From positions 4,762,443-4,826,442 of the forward strand of contig NZ_CP045928.1 in NCBI RefSeq assembly GCF_009664855.1: a stretch of 64,000 nucleotides of DNA, written 5' to 3'. The notes below the pieces were generated by a model, which saw only the letters and a program-made list of their open reading frames with translations, was not told where the DNA came from and did not search any database. Below are positions 1 through 8,598 of this stretch, piece after piece. A program made the translations under genes and the position numbers. The stretch is from Flavobacterium sp. SLB02. Lineage in GTDB: Bacteria; Bacteroidota; Bacteroidia; Flavobacteriales; Flavobacteriaceae. Numbering within the stretch: position 1 is the first letter of the stretch; the number at the start of each line of letters is the position of its first letter.

Positions 1-601
1 CACCTGACAATTCAGAAGCATTAGTTTCTCTTGTGCCATTTTGAACTCCTGTAGCAAGCTCTATAGTTGTAGTCGTGATTTTACCAAAATTATATTGCAC
101 ATCACCTCCAATATTCCACTTAGGTGTAATTTTATACCCTAAACCAAGGAAAACTTTATTCACACCACCTTTTCCCTGAAGCTGTGAACTTGTTCCGTCT
201 GGTATTGCTGTCTGGTCATTTAAGATTCTATAGTCAACAGAAGTTACAGGAACCAAACCAAAAGCCGCCCCAAATTTTCCCATTGGGATACCTAATGCCA
301 AATAATCAAAAGTAGATCTTTGAGATTTTGCAGATTCTTCTGTCGTTTTTAATTTTGCGCTTCCAAAAGTTCCCCCTACTGTAAAAGTAGTTTGTCTCAA
401 ACTGGCATAACTTGCCGGATTTTCAATATTCAAATGGATACTATCCTGCTCTACCGAAACCCCTGCCATAGACCTATTTTCAAGAGTTCCTTTAAATCTA
501 ACATCACCAATTCCGAAGAAAGAATAAGGAGACGCACCCTGTTGAGCAAATGAAACGAACGAGATAAGCAAACAAGCGCTTACTATAATTTTTTTAATCA
601 T
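1..601 (-). CDS. outer-membrane beta-barrel protein, C-terminus outside window
   Basis: The first 200 residues are visible; the rest lies beyond the left edge. The protein starts with a signal peptide (MIKKIIVSACLLISFVSFAQ) followed by a barrel-like sequence rich in alternating hydrophobic and polar residues and in Gly and Tyr (for example LGIPMGKFGAAFGLVPV). This suggests an outer-membrane channel or autotransporter-like barrel of the loosely FadL/OmpP1-like kind seen next to coaX in flavobacteria. The start codon overlaps the coaX stop (ATGA, 598-601), so the two are translationally coupled in one transcript. The precise family cannot be assigned from this fragment. Confidence 0.75.
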   Translation of the reverse strand, partial: MIKKIIVSACLLISFVSFAQQGASPYSFFGIGDVRFKGTLENRSMAGVSVEQDSIHLNIENPASYASLRQTTFTVGGTFGSAKLKTTEESAKSQRSTFDYLALGIPMGKFGAAFGLVPVTSVDYRILNDQTAIPDGTSSQLQGKGGVNKVFLGLGYKITPKWNIGGDVQYNFGKITTTTIELATGVQNGTRETNASELSG

Positions 602-1329
602 TGTCGATTTTTATATTGAAATGTTTGATTCAAACTTTCTAAAAGGAAATTTGAATTGGCAAATATGGTATTTTTTAATCGTTTAGCCAAAAAAACTGCA
701 TCACCTCCCGTTAAAATTATTATAAAATTTGAAAAGTTTGCCCGATATTCATCGATAAAACCATCAATCTCATAGACGAACCCATTTGCAACTCCGGAGT
801 GAATGGCCTGTTTTGTTGAGTTTCCTATGTAGTTTTCAGGCGTTTCAAAAGTCAGTAAAGGCAACTTGGCCGTGTAGTTATGTAATGCCTCATAACGCAA
901 TCTTAAGCCTGGAGAAATTGCTCCGCCTAAATAATTATCATTTTCGTCGATAAAATCGTAGGTAATGCAAGTTCCCGCATCGATCACCAACCTGTTTTGT
1001 TTAGGAAACTGCAAAGTAGCTCCCGAAGCCAAAATCATCCTGTCGATTCCTAAAGTTTTTGGAGTAGCATATTTATTTATAAAAGGAAAAGCATCTTCAT
1101 GGGTGAAAAAATGAACATTCAAATCCTTTTCGAAAGCCAAAAAAGATTCTTTTTCTATTTTTCCGACCGATGCAACGACCAAATCGGAGCAGTTTGAAAA
1201 TTTTTTTAAAATTTTTTTAATTTTTTCTTCAAGCTCATTTTTCTCAAAAACAAAATTTTCAAGAACAGTACTCTCCTCAAAAACAGCAGCTTTAATTCGA
1301 GTATTACCAACATCAATTGTTAAAATCAT
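598..1329 (-). CDS. coaX: type III pantothenate kinase
   Basis: This 243-residue enzyme makes phosphopantothenate from pantothenate and ATP, the first step of coenzyme A synthesis, in the cytoplasm. It shows the ASKHA-fold signatures of CoaX: DVGNTR at residues 6-11, GIDR at 94-97, DAGT at 117-120 and GGAISPG at 135-141. The reading frame stays open 65 codons further upstream, but that extension runs through tRNA-Phe on the other strand and has no family similarity. The start was therefore placed at the ATG at 1329, directly before ILTIDVGNT. Its stop overlaps the start of the next outer-membrane protein gene. Confidence 0.95.
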   Translation of the reverse strand: MILTIDVGNTRIKAAVFEESTVLENFVFEKNELEEKIKKILKKFSNCSDLVVASVGKIEKESFLAFEKDLNVHFFTHEDAFPFINKYATPKTLGIDRMILASGATLQFPKQNRLVIDAGTCITYDFIDENDNYLGGAISPGLRLRYEALHNYTAKLPLLTFETPENYIGNSTKQAIHSGVANGFVYEIDGFIDEYRANFSNFIIILTGGDAVFLAKRLKNTIFANSNFLLESLNQTFQYKNRQ

Positions 1330-1382
1330 ATTTATTTCTTTACCATTGCGAAGATACGAATTGATTTTTTTAAAAAAATGTT

Positions 1383-1412
1383 TTGGATAAACGAAAAATG
1401 ATTCTATCTTTG
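1383..1412 (+). promoter_or_regulatory. Bacteroidota-type promoter of tRNA-Phe
   Basis: The -33 element TTG is at 1383-1385 and the -7 element TATCTTTG at 1405-1412, with 19 bases between. This matches the TTTG-N19-TAnnTTTG consensus known for Flavobacterium. The tRNA begins 21 bases downstream of the -7 box. The promoter of tRNA-Leu at the other end of the window carries the same TATCTTTGCACCC. Confidence 0.75.
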
Positions 1413-1433
1413 CACCCGCATTGAGCACAAGAC

Positions 1434-1509
1434 GGTACCTTAGCTCAGATGGTAGAGCAATGGACTGAAAATCCATGTGTCCCTGGTTCGATCCCTGGAG
1501 GTACCACCA
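1434..1509 (+). tRNA. tRNA-Phe (GAA)
   Basis: A 76-nt cloverleaf: acceptor GGTACCT pairs with AGGTACC (1499-1505), D-arm TAGCTCAGATGGTAGAGCA, anticodon stem ATGGA/TCCAT with loop CTGAAAA giving anticodon GAA, T-loop GGTTCGATC, and an encoded CCA at 1507-1509. Confidence 0.97.
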
Positions 1510-1510
1510 A

Positions 1511-1538
1511 AACCCGAATAGCAATATTCGGGTTTTTT
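1511..1538 (+). terminator. Rho-independent terminator of tRNA-Phe
   Basis: A perfect 10-bp stem (AACCCGAATA / TATTCGGGTT) with loop GCAA runs into a T-tract, starting two bases after the tRNA CCA end. Confidence 0.9.
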
Positions 1539-1590
1539 GTTTTATAGCTTTCTGGCAAATTCCAAAATTTTTAAAATTCCAAAGTTTTTA

Positions 1591-1709
1591 CCCAAAGTGC
1601 GCTAAGATTTTCACCTGACGTTATGCTGAGAAAACGCAAAGTTCGCAAAGCTTTACGATAAAAAGCTTTGCGAACTTTGTGTTTTTTACTTTGCGATCTT
1701 TGCGGTTAA
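1591..1709. repeat. TTTGCG-family dispersed repeat with long hairpin
   Basis: The core is an inverted repeat: arm 1631-1654, loop, arm 1662-1685, 23 of 24 positions complementary (AACGCAAAGTTCGCAAAGC read from the left). It is followed by CTTTGCGGTTAA-type sequence ending at 1709. Related copies lie at 26139-26447, 46303-46845, 49614-49735 and 62381-62420. It sits between the tRNA-Phe terminator and the 3' end of the BtuG-like gene and may also stop transcription of that gene. A short AATTCCAAAA-type repeat precedes it at 1556-1584. Confidence 0.8.
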
Positions 1710-1744
1710 TTTTTTTTTCGCTTAAATCTGGTTCCGAAAAAAAA

Positions 1745-3064
1745 CTATTGATGAAACACCGAAACCGCAGGGAAATAATATCCTGAATAATTTACCGATG
1801 CTATTTTAACTCCTGAATCGGCGTTGAATAAATAAAGATTATTAATAGAGAAATTAACCCCAAAACCTTCATTTAATGTATTCAGTACCAAAGTGTTTTT
1901 CTTTCGATCATAACCAATTCCTGCACCATATAAGATATTTGAATTTGTTAAACTAATAAAAGGTTCCGCCAAGGACTCCGGAGTTCCTGTGTATTTATAA
2001 ACTTCTTTACCACCGCTAAAACTTCCGTTTTTAGCAATAAAAATATCATTTTTAGCCGCTGTAATAGATCCCGGATGCCATGCTCCCCAGCTTCCGTAAG
2101 CCTGAAAACCTAATGCGATTTCTTTTACTTCAAGCGTATTCGAATCTATACTTATAAGTTTTTTACCTCCTGCTGCCCATACTTTTTTATCATCGGTAAC
2201 TGCAAATCCTAAAACCATACCCGGAATAGTTTTTTCGATAGCCAATGTCGAAGCATTAATAACAATCACTCCTTTTGAAGCAGACAATGCAAAAATATAA
2301 CCGTTAGACTTAACGATATCTCCTACCTGACCGGCAATACCATCGATTTGCCCATTTACCTCCATAGTATTAAGATTAAGCTTAAATATCCCTTTACTCG
2401 AAGTCAAAAGAGCTTGATTTTCATCAATACCTACTACTGCACGCCAGTCGTTTCCGCCTTTAGCCACGATTCTTTTTTCTTCTTTAAGGGAATAAGCATC
2501 AGCAACTACAACTGGTCCGCCAACTTTAGAAACTAAAAATAGTTTTTTATTGATGATCCTTCCAAATTCTAATGTAGACGTTGCCGGTTTTAGATCCTTA
2601 TCCGGATTTACTTTTACAAAAACACTGTCTTCCACGGCTTTTGTATCATATCTGTAAAACCCTACCGTTCCTGTTCCGTGACCAAACCATCCTTCGTTGA
2701 TCATAAAGAAACCGTTTTCATATGCTCCCCATGCATGAATATCATAAGTTAGAGAAACGTTTCCGCCATCATTTTTGGCTGTCATTGTAATTTTAAAATC
2801 GCCTCTTGCTTCCGGTTTAAAGATATAAGTAGAATCAGATCCTACTACTTTTCCGTCTACGGCCCATTCAAAAGAAACATTCTTTCTATCGGCTAATTTT
2901 GAGCTTAATTGCAGCGTTTTTCCAATGGTCAAAGTATCTTTTAACTGCTGTTCGCCTTTTATTACAGGTGGAGCTGTAAAATCATCATCATTATTACACG
3001 AAATTGTCAGCAGCATCAAAGAGACGATTGCAATTAATGGTTTGGAAAAAAATTGGTTTTTCAT
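1745..3064 (-). CDS. BtuG-like surface lipoprotein (DUF5074-type beta-propeller), probable corrinoid binder
   Basis: A 439-residue lipoprotein. The signal peptide ends in LLTISC with Cys23 as the lipidated residue, and NNDDD follows, the acidic pattern associated with surface export in Bacteroidota. Residues about 30-110 look like an Ig/PKD domain; about 115-439 form repeated propeller blades. In Bacteroides, BtuG proteins of this DUF5074 type sit on the corrinoid transporter BtuB and bind B12 very tightly. The assignment rests mainly on context: a cobalamin riboswitch on the same strand about 330 bases upstream. No btuB lies beside it here, so its partner must be encoded elsewhere. A general quinoprotein-like propeller is the alternative. 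Confidence 0.65.
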   Translation of the reverse strand: MKNQFFSKPLIAIVSLMLLTISCNNDDDFTAPPVIKGEQQLKDTLTIGKTLQLSSKLADRKNVSFEWAVDGKVVGSDSTYIFKPEARGDFKITMTAKNDGGNVSLTYDIHAWGAYENGFFMINEGWFGHGTGTVGFYRYDTKAVEDSVFVKVNPDKDLKPATSTLEFGRIINKKLFLVSKVGGPVVVADAYSLKEEKRIVAKGGNDWRAVVGIDENQALLTSSKGIFKLNLNTMEVNGQIDGIAGQVGDIVKSNGYIFALSASKGVIVINASTLAIEKTIPGMVLGFAVTDDKKVWAAGGKKLISIDSNTLEVKEIALGFQAYGSWGAWHPGSITAAKNDIFIAKNGSFSGGKEVYKYTGTPESLAEPFISLTNSNILYGAGIGYDRKKNTLVLNTLNEGFGVNFSINNLYLFNADSGVKIASVNYSGYYFPAVSVFHQ

Positions 3065-3392
3065 TATTAAATATTTAAAAAATTATATTACTTAAATCTT
3101 TAAATCGAAATACAATTTACCTGGACAAAAGCGGTATAAGCACTTTTGCAAAAGCAAACATCTTGTACAACGATACGTTTTAATGATTTTTTTAATGAAG
3201 AAAAACAATGAATCGCATAGAAAAACATCTCGAAGAAAATTGTTTTGACGATATCATATTTGCAGAAAAAAAAACTCATAAACTCTATTTTTGGCTTACG
3301 AGAATAGAATAACGAAACAATACATGATCACACAAAGTGAAAAGTATTGTTCTTAATTCAAGCTTCAATCCCCGAAAGCTATTTATTACTAT
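3065..3392 (-). other. long leader between riboswitch and BtuG-like gene, no clear gene
   Basis: These 330 bases separate the riboswitch from the lipoprotein start. The minus strand has only a 42-codon frame without recognisable family; the plus strand has a 34-codon frame from 3207 (MNRIEKHLEENCFDD...), also unrecognised. A short stem CAAAAG/CTTTTG around 3127-3151 could be part of an expression platform. No btuB fragment could be recognised. Confidence 0.4.
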
Positions 3393-3560
3393 AAAAATGG
3401 CAGGTCTTCTGACTTGCTCCCTACACCCAGCCTTCCCTTTCAAAATGAAAAGTGACGTATTAAAGGGTTTCAGTTAATGAGCTTACAGCTGCGGGACAGT
3501 TTTGGATTTTCACCAAATTCCCTTTTAATGTCAATATTGCATCAATATGACAACCATTTT
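3393..3560 (-). promoter_or_regulatory. cobalamin (AdoCbl) riboswitch
   Basis: Read on the minus strand, the element has the conserved features of the class: GGGAATTTGGTGAAAATCC, then ACTGTCCCGCAGCTGTAAGC (the B12 box), and the closing AGTCAGAAGACCTGCC at about 3396-3412. It is oriented to control the BtuG-like lipoprotein gene at 1745-3064. The 5' boundary is approximate. Binding of B12 normally lowers expression of uptake genes. Confidence 0.9.
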
Positions 3561-3815
3561 CTGTTCTAAAATTTGAGCTGCAAAACTAGTGTTTTCTTTC
3601 GTAACAAAGCAACAGTCCTTTATTTTAAAGGCTTTGACCATTGCTGCAAACTATAATTTATTTCGATTTACAAAGCTTTGACTTACCGAATAAATGTTAA
3701 ATCAACAAATAAACATCATTTGTTAAAAAAGTATCAAATAAATAAAAAATTATCTTTTATATTCGTGAAAAAATATTTAATACTCTTAATTGTCATCAAG
3801 TATATAAATTAGTTT

Positions 3816-5312
3816 ATGAGCAAAACTTCTACAAAAGGCATCTGGAAAGTAATTTCGGCCTCATCAATGGGTACTATGATTGAATGGTATGATTTCTATA
3901 TTTTTGGGAGTTTGGCCGTTGTAATTTCAACTAAATTCTTTCCGAGTGATAATCCAACCGCTGCCTTCTTATCGACTTTGGCCACTTTTGCTGCCGGATT
4001 TGTCGTAAGACCTTTTGGCGCTTTATTTTTTGGAAGACTCGGAGATATTATTGGCCGAAAATATACTTTTATGGCTACCTTATTATTAATGGGGGGTTCT
4101 ACTTTTTTAATAGGCTGTATCCCGAGTTATGAAACGATTGGTTTTATGGCTCCATTATTAGTATTGATTCTGCGTTTATTACAAGGATTAGCGCTTGGTG
4201 GAGAATATGGAGGCGCAGCGACTTATGTTGCCGAACATGCTCCTGTGGGACAAAAAGGATATTGGACTTCCTGGATTCAAACTACAGCTACAGTTGGTTT
4301 ATTTATTTCGTTAATGGTTATTCTGGCGACCAAAAATGTACTTTCGTCTGAAGATTTTGATTCCTGGGGATGGCGGGTTCCGTTCTGGGTTTCGATTGTT
4401 ATGGTGGGTGTTTCTTATTTAATTCGTAAAAACATGGATGAATCTCCTGTTTTTGCCAAAGCTAAAAAAGAAGGTACAACCAGTACAAATCCTCTAAAAG
4501 AAAGTTTCGGAAACCGATACAACCTGAAATTCGTGTTACTCGCATTATTTGGGGCCACAATGGGACAAGGTGTTGTTTGGTACACCGGTCAGTTTTACGC
4601 TATGAGTTTTATGAAAACCGTAATGAATATCGATTCGTCGCAAGTTGATGGACTATTAGGAATTGCATTATTATTAGGTACTCCATTTTTTATTTTCTTT
4701 GGATGGCTGAGCGACAAAATAGGACGAAAATATATTATGATGGGCGGAATGCTTCTTGCGATTTTGTTCTACAGGCCTATTTACAAAATGATGTACAATA
4801 CTACAGATGTAAACTACAAAACAGAACTTACTCAGGCCACAAAAGAAACAATCGAGGTTAATAAAGACAACGATTCTATTTATACTACACACAAAGAATA
4901 TAGTGATGGAACTTCTTTCTTAGAGAAAAAGACGCATTTTTCAGGCAAAAAAGAAGCTCATATTACTACTTCGATTACGATCAATTCAAGCGATGAGTGG
5001 ACTTTAATTTTCTTAGTTTTCATTCAGGTCTTATTTGTTACGATGGTATACGGACCTATTGCGGCATTTTTAGTCGAAATGTTTCCAACAAAAATCAGAT
5101 ACACGTCAATGTCTTTGCCTTATCATGTTGGTAATGGTATTTTTGGAGGTCTGCTTCCTGCTATTTCGACATATTTTGTAACTCATGCTAAAGGAGCCGG
5201 AAAACCGGACTTTTATCTCGACGGACTTTGGTATCCTATTATTATAGCTTCAGTCTGTTTTGTAATTGGAATGATTTACATCGATAATAAAAATAAAACC
5301 AATCACCTTTAA
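3816..5312 (+). CDS. MFS transporter, metabolite:H+ symporter (MHS) family
   Basis: A 498-residue inner-membrane symporter with about 12 membrane segments. GRLGDIIGRKYTF in the loop between TM2 and TM3 and GWLSDKIGRK before TM9 are typical of MHS carriers (ShiA, ProP, KgtP and relatives), which import organic acids or osmolytes with protons. Usual length is about 430; the excess comes from a hydrophilic loop at residues about 323-390 between TM9 and TM10, rich in Lys, Thr and Asp and predicted to be periplasmic. Substrate cannot be told from sequence. It is transcribed divergently from the riboswitch transcript and followed at 10 bases by a small membrane protein gene. Confidence 0.85.
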   Translation: MSKTSTKGIWKVISASSMGTMIEWYDFYIFGSLAVVISTKFFPSDNPTAAFLSTLATFAAGFVVRPFGALFFGRLGDIIGRKYTFMATLLLMGGSTFLIGCIPSYETIGFMAPLLVLILRLLQGLALGGEYGGAATYVAEHAPVGQKGYWTSWIQTTATVGLFISLMVILATKNVLSSEDFDSWGWRVPFWVSIVMVGVSYLIRKNMDESPVFAKAKKEGTTSTNPLKESFGNRYNLKFVLLALFGATMGQGVVWYTGQFYAMSFMKTVMNIDSSQVDGLLGIALLLGTPFFIFFGWLSDKIGRKYIMMGGMLLAILFYRPIYKMMYNTTDVNYKTELTQATKETIEVNKDNDSIYTTHKEYSDGTSFLEKKTHFSGKKEAHITTSITINSSDEWTLIFLVFIQVLFVTMVYGPIAAFLVEMFPTKIRYTSMSLPYHVGNGIFGGLLPAISTYFVTHAKGAGKPDFYLDGLWYPIIIASVCFVIGMIYIDNKNKTNHL

Positions 5313-5322
5313 TATTATAACT

Positions 5323-5547
5323 ATGAATACTATCAAACAAATTTTAGGTGTTTTGTGGATTATCCTTGCAGTTGCAGCGGCATATTTTTGCATATTCGAA
5401 TTTGGCTTACCCAAACTCTTGTCTGACCAACAAGATGATTTAGTATTTGGAATCATCATCCTTTTTATTCTTACTCCTCTCATTGTTTTAGGATTGGGAA
5501 CTTTTGGCTATTTTGCCGTAATTGGAGAATACAACGAAGAGAAGTAA
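5323..5547 (+). CDS. small two-helix membrane protein
   Basis: A 74-residue protein with two hydrophobic segments (about residues 6-27 and 42-66) separated by a short polar stretch (PKLLSDQQDD). It is not a recognised family. It starts 10 bases after the MHS transporter stop and shares its terminator, so it is probably cotranscribed and may assist that transporter; this is inference from position only. Confidence 0.65.
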   Translation: MNTIKQILGVLWIILAVAAAYFCIFEFGLPKLLSDQQDDLVFGIIILFILTPLIVLGLGTFGYFAVIGEYNEEK

Positions 5548-5563
5548 TACAAAATTACATGAG

Positions 5564-5599
5564 AAAAGGGCTGTCTATTAATATAGAGCAGCCCTTTTT
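5564..5599 (+). terminator. Rho-independent terminator
   Basis: The stem AAAGGGCTG / CAGCCCTTT is extended by CTAT/ATAG and followed by T5. It closes the transporter and small membrane protein transcript. The A-run on the left also makes it usable from the opposite side, where the amylase gene ends at 5652. Confidence 0.85.
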
Positions 5600-5651
5600 C
5601 ATTACTAACCAAACCAAAAATTTTAATCTGTTAGAGATATATTTTAAACCT

Positions 5652-8525
5652 TTATTTTTTAACAAACTTCATTACTTGCGTTTTACCGCTTTCATCCAAG
5701 GCTTTTACAATATATAAACCCGTTTGTAATTCGCTTACGCCAAATTGAAAATCAACGTTTCTATTTGAAGCGAAACTTTTAACCAATTGTCCGGAAATTG
5801 AATAAACCTGAACTTTTGTAACAGCAGTATTTAAAGTAAAATAGTCTGAAACCGGATTTGGGAATAAATTCACCGCATTTCCTTTTTCAAAATCTTCAAT
5901 GGCTAAATTCGCTGTTTTGTTGCCATAAATTCTATATTCTCCAGCAGGTAAATTTATTGGTGCATTTATATCCGCAACATTTATAGTCGTATTATCCATT
6001 AAATTATACCACGTTCCTGCATACGGAAAACCTGTTGAAACATTTTGTGCTGTAACATCAAAATTGGCCAGAATTAAAACATCTTTTAATTGTGCCGAAG
6101 CCAAACTGGCATTGGTTATTTTAATATTTAATGTTAACGAATTAGAATTTGGAATTGTAGAAGTTCCTAAAAATACAGGTTCTGTTTTTTTAAGCGTGAT
6201 CATTTTAGCCCAATCGTTATAAATTTTATTACGATTTGAATTTCCTAACCAATTGTTTACCCATTGAGGCTGTGGTTTAGTATCTAATTTACAATCTCCT
6301 GAAATGGCATCTGAATCTGTATTTACAGAATTATTATTGCAGGTAAAAATTGAATTTTCCCAACCTAATTCCCCAAAATGCCAAATCATTTTTGGCCCCG
6401 GAACCAACAATGAAACAGCTCCAATTGCCGACATTCTGGATAAAGCGGTATCTAAAGTTTTCACATTATAAGTCCCGCCTGAAGCACCATATTGTAGATT
6501 TTTATACATCAAACGTTCTTCGTCATGACTTTCTGCATAACCTATTAAACGATTTGCGACAAACCCACGATTTGCACTTGACATTTTCGAGATATTACTT
6601 TCAGTCGCATATCCCATAGACAATTGATTATACTCTTTTGTCATTTTTCCCCACATCATAATTCCTTTACTTGGCGTTTCAGAAATTTTATAATCTGCCC
6701 ATTGTTTTTCTTCGGTTTCGGTTCCCAAATGTTCAAAAATGGTGTAATGTGTCGGGTCTAAACTCCATGAATAATCAGCATATTTCTTTAATATATCTAC
6801 CCTATCCTGCTGATAAGCATTGGTACAGGCTTCATCTGCGGCAGTACAAGCTTGTGTAAAACCTTTCGTTAAATCCCAACGGAAACCATCAATTTTATAT
6901 TCCTGAATCCATTGTTTAATTACACGTTCTACATAATATTGTGTTTTTACCGATTGATGATTAAAATCTTCTCCAACACTAAAAGTATGTTTGGCTACTG
7001 TATTAAAATAAGGATTTTCAGCTGTTGGCGCTCCAAATCCATCACCATCAGGATCGTTCATCCACATTCTCACCATCGGATTTCTGCCAAAAGCATGATT
7101 CAATGCAACATCCAGAATAACCGCAATTCCGTTTTGATGACAAACATCAATCAGTTCTTTTAATTTATCTGATGTTCCATAAAATTTATCCAATGCCATG
7201 TGGAATGACGTATTGTAACCCCAGCTCTCATTGCCTTCAAATTCCATTACCGGCATTAATTCGATAGCATTTATTTTTAATAATTTAAAATATTCTATCT
7301 TATCTATTAAACTTTGATAACTTTTACCCGAATCAAAATCACGAACTAAAACCTCGTAAATTACCAATTTTTCCTTTTCAGGTTTTGTGAAATTAGTTAT
7401 TTGCCAGTTATATGGCGTTTGTCCCGTTTTAAGAACTGTAACTTCAAAATTTTGTCCTGTTGGATAAACTGGCATATTTGGATAAGAAGCTTCAGGAATA
7501 GAAGGGTCATCGTAAGGAGATAATACCAAAGTTGAATACGGATCAGCCGTTTTTACCAAGGAAGGCGAGTTTGCAATTGGATTAGTTTTTACCACCCAAT
7601 ATTGATACGTATTATTTACACCGGAAACTAATCCGTTTAATTCTAACCAAAATTTTCCGGAAACAGGATCTTTTTTCATGGCATACGCCGATGAAGGCTG
7701 CCAATTATTAAAACTTCCGGCAACGTAAACAAAATCTTTTAAAGGTGCATCCAGAACCAAAGTCGCTCTTGTAGCATCGGCCGCATTATAATTAATTCCA
7801 TCTACTAAACCTGTTGGCATTGCCTGCGAAACCGTATTTGGGTTTGCTATTACCGAAAATTTCTTTACAATTGTAGTTCCTGCCTGAGTAACAGTCAGCT
7901 CGTAACTCTGATTATTTGTAACACCAATATGAGAATAAGAATAGCTCACGGTACTTGTATTTGTATTAATAACGGTTCCGTTAGCTTTTAAGGAATAACT
8001 TGCCACACCATTTGTATTTGTCGCAGCAATATTAAAATTATATCCCGATGCTATAATTGAAGCACTATTTTCTACCGGAGAAGTCAATGAAACCTGAAAA
8101 GAACCAACTTCGATTAAAATATCCTGTGATTGTTTAGTACCTGTTCCGTCTTTAGCTTTAACAAGAAAACCTATTTTCCCAATTCCGTTTCTATTAAAAT
8201 ATACCGATGGTGTAAATGTTTTTGTATAAGTATCGGTTGCGGAATTATAAGTAAACTTACTTGCTTCATTTGATGCAGTCCAGGGTCCGTTAGAAGGAGA
8301 ATCCATTTGAGTGGTATCATTTACATCATAAGACCACGACCAAAGATATAATGCATTCCCAATAACTCCCCAGGTACTTTCATCAATACTTGTACCATTA
8401 ATAGTAATGGTAATTGGTGTCGTATCTTCAAAAGTTGAAGGGCTAATGGAGTAAGTTGCCATTTGTTTTTGTGCAAAAGCAACTACTGCCATCAATAAAA
8501 ATATTGATAGTAAAGTTTTTTTCAT
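5652..8525 (-). CDS. secreted GH13 alpha-amylase with T9SS sorting domain
   Basis: A 957-residue extracellular starch-degrading enzyme. In order: signal peptide (1-19), beta-sandwich modules, a CBM48-like module (about 255-345, VAGSFNNWQP), a GH13 (beta/alpha)8 catalytic domain (about 385-800), and a type IX secretion C-terminal sorting domain (about 880-957, NLFPNPVSDYF ... GLYIVKALDESGKT). GH13 motifs are DVALNH 472-477, GFRWD with nucleophile Asp551, acid/base Glu598 in TIFEHLG, and SHDEE around Asp668. It is the last gene of the susC-susD-susE operon and takes the place of the lipoprotein amylase SusG of Bacteroides. It is secreted through T9SS instead of being lipid-anchored. Confidence 0.93.
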   Translation of the reverse strand: MKKTLLSIFLLMAVVAFAQKQMATYSISPSTFEDTTPITITINGTSIDESTWGVIGNALYLWSWSYDVNDTTQMDSPSNGPWTASNEASKFTYNSATDTYTKTFTPSVYFNRNGIGKIGFLVKAKDGTGTKQSQDILIEVGSFQVSLTSPVENSASIIASGYNFNIAATNTNGVASYSLKANGTVINTNTSTVSYSYSHIGVTNNQSYELTVTQAGTTIVKKFSVIANPNTVSQAMPTGLVDGINYNAADATRATLVLDAPLKDFVYVAGSFNNWQPSSAYAMKKDPVSGKFWLELNGLVSGVNNTYQYWVVKTNPIANSPSLVKTADPYSTLVLSPYDDPSIPEASYPNMPVYPTGQNFEVTVLKTGQTPYNWQITNFTKPEKEKLVIYEVLVRDFDSGKSYQSLIDKIEYFKLLKINAIELMPVMEFEGNESWGYNTSFHMALDKFYGTSDKLKELIDVCHQNGIAVILDVALNHAFGRNPMVRMWMNDPDGDGFGAPTAENPYFNTVAKHTFSVGEDFNHQSVKTQYYVERVIKQWIQEYKIDGFRWDLTKGFTQACTAADEACTNAYQQDRVDILKKYADYSWSLDPTHYTIFEHLGTETEEKQWADYKISETPSKGIMMWGKMTKEYNQLSMGYATESNISKMSSANRGFVANRLIGYAESHDEERLMYKNLQYGASGGTYNVKTLDTALSRMSAIGAVSLLVPGPKMIWHFGELGWENSIFTCNNNSVNTDSDAISGDCKLDTKPQPQWVNNWLGNSNRNKIYNDWAKMITLKKTEPVFLGTSTIPNSNSLTLNIKITNASLASAQLKDVLILANFDVTAQNVSTGFPYAGTWYNLMDNTTINVADINAPINLPAGEYRIYGNKTANLAIEDFEKGNAVNLFPNPVSDYFTLNTAVTKVQVYSISGQLVKSFASNRNVDFQFGVSELQTGLYIVKALDESGKTQVMKFVKK

Positions 8526-8553
8526 AATGTGGTTGGTTGGTTAGTTTATAAAA

Positions 8554-8578
8554 AAAGGCTATCATAGAGACAGCCTTT
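8554..8578 (-). terminator. intergenic hairpin between susE and amylase (possible attenuator)
   Basis: On the minus strand the stem AAAGGCTGTC / GATAGCCTTT (9 of 10 Watson-Crick, one wobble) is followed by a T-run. It lies 21 bases after the susE stop and 30 bases before the amylase start. It could reduce read-through so that amylase is made in smaller amounts than SusCDE, or act as a processing and stability element. Confidence 0.65.
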
Positions 8579-8598
8579 CTTTTAATTATAACAAAACG

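Noticed and set aside
1330..1524. An in-frame 65-residue N-terminal extension of coaX
   Set aside because: It runs antisense through tRNA-Phe and its promoter and does not resemble CoaX; the ATG at 1329 begins exactly at the family N-terminus.
3207..3311. A 34-residue plus-strand frame in the riboswitch leader
   Set aside because: No family resemblance, no promoter and antisense to a long leader; noted but not proposed as a gene.
6350..7163. Several 60-90 residue frames opposite the amylase gene
   Set aside because: Antisense shadows of a clearly coding GH13 gene; their peptides show no domain and no start context.
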